A stretch of DNA of 5,151 nucleotides from Phycisphaerales bacterium (GTDB lineage Bacteria; Planctomycetota; Phycisphaerae; Phycisphaerales; SM1A02). This document shows positions 4,036-5,151 of this stretch, in pieces. Location of the stretch: positions 1-5,151 of the forward strand of contig SLJD01000029.1 in NCBI GenBank assembly GCA_007135295.1, given 5' to 3'. Positions within the stretch are counted from its first letter, which is position 1; each line of letters begins with the position of its first letter. Below the pieces are notes generated by a model. It worked only from the letters and a program-made list of their open reading frames with translations. It was not told the origin of the DNA and did no database searches. Both the position numbers and the translations under genes were made by a program.

Positions 4036-5151
4036 ATGACCGCAAAACAGATTGCCTACGAAACCGACGCCCGCGAGAAAATCCTCAGCGGGATCAAAAA
4101 GCTCGCCAAAGCCGTCAAAGTCACCCTCGGCCCCTCCGGCCGCGTCGTCGTCCTGCAGAAATCCTTCGGCGCCCCGACCGTGACGAAAGACGGCGTGACC
4201 GTTGCCAAGGAGATCGAGCTCGAGGATTCCTACGAGAACATGGGCGCCCAGATGGTCAAGGAAGTCGCCACCCGCGCCTCCAAGGACGCCGGCGACGGCA
4301 CCACCACCGCGACCATCTACGCCGAGTCCATCTTCGCCGAAGGCCTCAAGAACATCACCGCCGGCGCCAACGCCAACCAGGTCAAGCGCGGCATCGACGC
4401 GGCCGTCAACGCCGTCACCGATGAGCTCGCGTCGATGTCCAAGAAGATCTCCTCCTCCAACGAGATCGCCCAGGTCGGCACCTGCGCCGCCAACCAGGAC
4501 CAGCAGATCGGCAAGATCATCGCCGACGCGATGGACAAGGTCGGCAAGGACGGCGTCATCACCGTCGAAGAGGGCAAGTCGCTGGAGACCTACGTCGACC
4601 TCGTCGAGGGCATGCAGTTCGACAAGGGCTACCTCAGCCCCCACTTCGTCACCGACAACACCGCCATGGAGTGCGTGCTCGAAGACTGCTACGTCCTCGT
4701 CCACGAGAAGAAGCTCTCCAGCGCCAAGGACCTGCTGCCGATCCTCGGCAAGGTCGCCGAGTCGGGCAAGTCCCTGCTCCTGATCGCCGAGGACGTCGAA
4801 GGCGAAGCGCTGGCCACCCTCGTGGTCAACAAGCTGCGCGGCGTGCTGAAGGTCGCCGCCGTCAAGGCCCCGGGCTTCGGCGACCGCCGCAAGGCCATGC
4901 TCGAGGACATCGCCACCCTCACCGGCGCCCAGCCGATCATGGAAGAGCTCGGCGTCGACATGGAGTCGCTCGAGCTCAAGGACCTCGGCCGGGCCAAGAA
5001 GGTCACCATCGACAAGGACAACACCACCCTCGTCGAGGGAGCCGGCAAGTCATCGGACATCAAGGGCCGCATCGAGCAGATCCGCAACCAGATCGAATCC
5101 TCGACCAGCGAGTACGACGCCGAGAAACTCCAGGAGCGGCTCGCCAAGCTC
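4036..5151 (+). CDS. groEL: Chaperonin GroEL (Cpn60), N-terminal two thirds, cut by right edge
   Basis: The product is the 60-kDa chaperonin subunit, a double-ring ATPase that folds proteins with GroES in the cytoplasm. 372 codons of an expected 540-550 are visible and the frame is open at the edge. Numbering matches E. coli GroEL without gaps for most of the length. ATP-site elements present are TLGP (30-33), Lys51-Asp52 and GDGTTT (86-91). The apical domain keeps Tyr199, Phe204, Leu234, Leu237, Leu259, Val263 and Val264, which in E. coli bind substrate and GroES; position 203 is His instead of Tyr. The well-conserved blocks IAEDVEGEALATLVVN and KAPGFGDRRKAML are intact. Position 150, next to the nucleotide in E. 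coli (Ile), is Cys here, in GTCAANQD. The catalytic Asp near 398 and the C-terminal tail lie outside the window. The ATG at 4036 has GAGG at 4021-4024, 10 bases upstream. No CIRCE operator lies in front. Confidence 0.97.
   Translation, partial: MTAKQIAYETDAREKILSGIKKLAKAVKVTLGPSGRVVVLQKSFGAPTVTKDGVTVAKEIELEDSYENMGAQMVKEVATRASKDAGDGTTTATIYAESIFAEGLKNITAGANANQVKRGIDAAVNAVTDELASMSKKISSSNEIAQVGTCAANQDQQIGKIIADAMDKVGKDGVITVEEGKSLETYVDLVEGMQFDKGYLSPHFVTDNTAMECVLEDCYVLVHEKKLSSAKDLLPILGKVAESGKSLLLIAEDVEGEALATLVVNKLRGVLKVAAVKAPGFGDRRKAMLEDIATLTGAQPIMEELGVDMESLELKDLGRAKKVTIDKDNTTLVEGAGKSSDIKGRIEQIRNQIESSTSEYDAEKLQERLAKL

Noticed and set aside
3994..4704. A 236-codon minus-strand frame opposite groEL
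   Set aside because: It is a shadow of groEL codon bias; groEL on the plus strand is certain.

Overview
The window is GC-rich bacterial DNA with strongly C/G-ending codons. It holds a housekeeping aminoacyl-tRNA synthetase gene and most of a chaperonin locus. A planctomycete-like bacterium (Planctomycetota, perhaps the Phycisphaerae side) is my best guess. It rests on the flavour of the GroEL and AsnRS sequences and on the split chaperonin locus; it is an inference without any database search. Nothing suggests a plasmid, phage or insertion sequence.

Left part, minus strand: the first 18 codons of an unidentified gene (1-56, strong Shine-Dalgarno) leave the window on the left. About 300 bases upstream of it lies a complete asparaginyl-tRNA synthetase gene, asnS (356-1777), read leftward. 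Its start is fixed by a good ribosome binding site.

Middle: 1778-2472 is a 695-base region with no convincing gene, between asnS and the rightward genes, which diverge from it. It contains a perfect 17-base palindrome 65 bases upstream of asnS. It also contains a tandem repeat: eight 13-base units at 1965-2068, preceded by degenerate 12-base copies. The region ends in a short AT-rich island that may carry a promoter for the rightward genes.

Right part, plus strand: a small stand-alone receiver-like protein with a degenerate phosphorylation site (2473-2991) is followed by groES (3074-3394), two small unrecognised genes (3496-3720 and 3747-3956), and groEL (4036 to the right edge, 372 codons visible). 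All run in one direction with short gaps, so co-transcription is likely. No CIRCE/HrcA operator is visible.

The most interesting point is the insertion of two small genes between groES and groEL. Their products look like divergent paralogues of each other: a gapless 17-residue match near the C-termini, and a common layout of N-terminal helix followed by beta strands. They are candidates for an undescribed chaperonin-associated pair. The receiver-like protein upstream may belong to the same transcription unit.
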